64,000 nucleotides of DNA. Source: Candidatus Krumholzibacteriia bacterium (lineage in GTDB: Bacteria; Krumholzibacteriota; Krumholzibacteriia; LZORAL124-64-63). Below, in pieces: positions 62,579-64,000 of this stretch; positions within the stretch are counted from its first letter, which is position 1; each line of letters begins with the position of its first letter. The notes under the pieces were generated by a model. It did no database searches. It saw only the letters and a list, made by a program, of their open reading frames with translations, and was not told the origin of the DNA. The DNA is taken from contig JADGDU010000001.1 of the NCBI GenBank assembly GCA_016744705.1, positions 124,001-188,000 of the forward strand, written 5' to 3'. A program made the position numbers and the translations under genes.

Positions 62579-64000
62579 TTGAAACCATACTCGGCCGCTC
62601 ACCACTCGGCCGTAAAGACGACAAAGGCCGCGGCTATCAATAACAACAATAATCCCAACACATTAAGTCTGTCATACGCTGACCGCCTTTGGCATTCCTG
62701 GCAAGAGGATCCCAGCAGTGTGCCACTGGCATGGCAGGAATGGTTCACCACCCAGGATGGGGCAGCCCCGTCTGCACCGGGCTATCAAATTTCCGGTGAT
62801 GCCACTGACCGCGCCTTGGCCGACCAGAATAAAGTGGATCAGCTTGTGCGAAATTTCCGGGTGCGTGGCCATCGCATCGCCCGTTTGAATCCCTTGCGCG
62901 AGCCATCACCCCCACCACCGGAACTGACTCTGGACTACTACGGATTCAGTGACGCGGATCTTGACCGCGTCTTTGCCGGCGGCACCCTCAGCCCTGGAGA
63001 TATGCTGCCCCTACGGGAAATCATTCGCCGCCTGCAGGCCACCTATTCACGATTCATCGGCGTGCAATACATGCACATCGACGACCTGACAGTGCGCGAA
63101 TGGCTGCAGACTCGCATGGAACCGGTGGAGAACCGCCTTGAACTGCACCCCGAAGTGCAGCGCCGCATCCTCCAACGTCTCATTGACGCCGAGATCTTCG
63201 AAGAGTTCATCCAGAACAAGTATCTTGGCGCCAAACGCTTCAGCCTTGAGGGCGGCGAGACGGTAATTCCTCTGCTGGATCTGGCCATCGAACACGCTGG
63301 GCAGCAGGGCTTGAACAAGGTTGTCATTGGCATGGCCCACCGGGGCCGGCTCAACGTGTTGGCCAACATTCTGGGCAAGAACCCGCGCAAGATCTTTGCC
63401 GAATTCGAGGATTCGGACCCGGAAGCTTACCTCGGCCAGGGCGATGTCAAATACCACCTGGGACACCACTCCAACTGGACCACCCGCGAAGGCGACGAGG
63501 TTCACCTCTCGCTGTGCTTCAATCCCAGTCACTTGGAATTTGTTGGGCCAGTGGCCCTGGGCCGGGTGCGCGCGCGCCAGGACCGCGTTGGGGATGTGCG
63601 GTACGAGAAATCCATGGCCGTCCTGATCCACGGAGACGCTTCATTCATCGGGCAGGGCGTGACCCAGGAAACACTGAACCTTTCGCAACTTAAGAGCTAT
63701 GAATCCGGCGGCACCCTGCACGTGGTGATCAACAACCAAATTGGGTTCACCACCGATCCGGTCGATGCCCGTTCCACTCGCTACTGCACCGATGTGGCTA
63801 AAATGCTGCAAGCTCCGGTTTTTCACGTCAATGGCGAGGACCCCGAAGCCGTGGCCCAGGTCGTGAGCCTGGCCATGGACTTTCGCCGGGAGTGGCGCCG
63901 CGATGTGATCATCGACATGTACTGTTTTCGGCGCCGGGGACACAACGAAACTGACGAGCCCGCCTTCACCCAGCCGGTAATGTACGAAGCCATCCGCAAA
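62579..64000 (+). CDS. sucA: 2-oxoglutarate dehydrogenase E1 component, 3' end outside the window
   Basis: The last ~1.4 kb is one open frame coding for the N-terminal half of Suc[21 protein letters not shown] is the E1 N-terminal motif; then [76 protein letters not shown], the thiamine-site [10 protein letters not shown], and [16 protein letters not shown]. It decarboxylates 2-oxoglutarate in the TCA cycle. The start is unclear: no in-frame ATG exists between the upstream stop and the motif. TTG 62579 would give a 33-residue Asn-rich leader, and GTG 62546 is another choice. AAAGG at 62624-62628 sits 7 bases before an ATC codon, which would be highly unusual. Confidence 0.93.
   Translation, partial: MKPYSAAHHSAVKTTKAAAINNNNNPNTLSLSYADRLWHSWQEDPSSVPLAWQEWFTTQDGAAPSAPGYQISGDATDRALADQNKVDQLVRNFRVRGHRIARLNPLREPSPPPPELTLDYYGFSDADLDRVFAGGTLSPGDMLPLREIIRRLQATYSRFIGVQYMHIDDLTVREWLQTRMEPVENRLELHPEVQRRILQRLIDAEIFEEFIQNKYLGAKRFSLEGGETVIPLLDLAIEHAGQQGLNKVVIGMAHRGRLNVLANILGKNPRKIFAEFEDSDPEAYLGQGDVKYHLGHHSNWTTREGDEVHLSLCFNPSHLEFVGPVALGRVRARQDRVGDVRYEKSMAVLIHGDASFIGQGVTQETLNLSQLKSYESGGTLHVVINNQIGFTTDPVDARSTRYCTDVAKMLQAPVFHVNGEDPEAVAQVVSLAMDFRREWRRDVIIDMYCFRRRGHNETDEPAFTQPVMYEAIRK

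Noticed and set aside
1..64000. tRNA, rRNA, CRISPR arrays, insertion sequences, phage genes
   Set aside because: I looked for cloverleaf ends, regularly spaced repeats, transposase or integrase motifs and found none that I can support.

Overview
The window reads as a chromosomal piece of a Gram-negative, free-living, respiring bacterium. The best clue to its affiliation is a C-terminal FlgD-like Ig module (core YPNPFNP.T.I.F.L, end GxYFYR...G....RKMTLMK), recognisable on about ten predicted exported proteins in 64 kb. Such a density is known from FCB-superphylum and neighbouring candidate phyla (Krumholzibacteria/Eisenbacteria/Latescibacteria-like). No 16S or marker gene is present, so the phylum is an inference. 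A TonB-dependent receptor, lipoproteins and periplasmic sensors indicate two membranes. A diheme cytochrome c, bacteriohemerythrin and 2-oxoglutarate dehydrogenase E1 point to an oxygen-exposed, TCA-using metabolism.

Layout. 1-6.3 kb: a truncated sensor protein, a periplasmic solute-binding protein, then a tightly coupled minus-strand operon cutC - M81 (MlrC-like) peptidase - Na+/solute symporter, and a DUF4197 lipoprotein. 6.4-8.7 kb: a hybrid histidine kinase. 9.1-17.2 kb: three consecutive plus-strand exported proteins sharing cohesin-like, dockerin-like and FlgD-like modules (one with an alpha/alpha-toroid domain, one with a beta-helix). 17.2-28.0 kb, minus strand: a malectin/CotH/lamin-tail protein, two paralogous hybrid kinases with ABC-type substrate-binding sensor domains, and a chemoreceptor with tandem duplicated CHASE3 domains. 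28.3-33.2 kb: a flavodoxin/ferredoxin protein and two exported FlgD-module proteins. 33.25-34.2 kb: an AT-rich regulator plus two membrane proteins behind three evenly spaced repeat boxes. 34.2-43.9 kb: two more exported proteins, an ArsR-like regulator/CPBP protease pair, a YeiH exporter, a diheme cytochrome and a HupE/UreJ protein. 44.1-47.1 kb: a TetR regulator and a large four-part fusion protein, each preceded by the same 15-bp palindrome. 47.2-58.4 kb: M20 peptidase, LVIVD-repeat protein, TonB receptor, another exported protein, an exported SurE and an RlmI-type methyltransferase. 58.4-64.0 kb: a lipoprotein alpha/beta hydrolase, a frameshifted beta-rich exported protein, bacteriohemerythrin and the 5' part of sucA.

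The most promising candidate for something undescribed is the TetR-controlled exported fusion (two ABM domains + SMP-30-like propeller + degenerate metallo-beta-lactamase fold). The cohesin/dockerin/FlgD cluster and the 23-bp-phased operator of the small regulator operon follow. There are no CRISPR arrays, rRNAs, tRNAs or recognisable insertion sequences that I can support.
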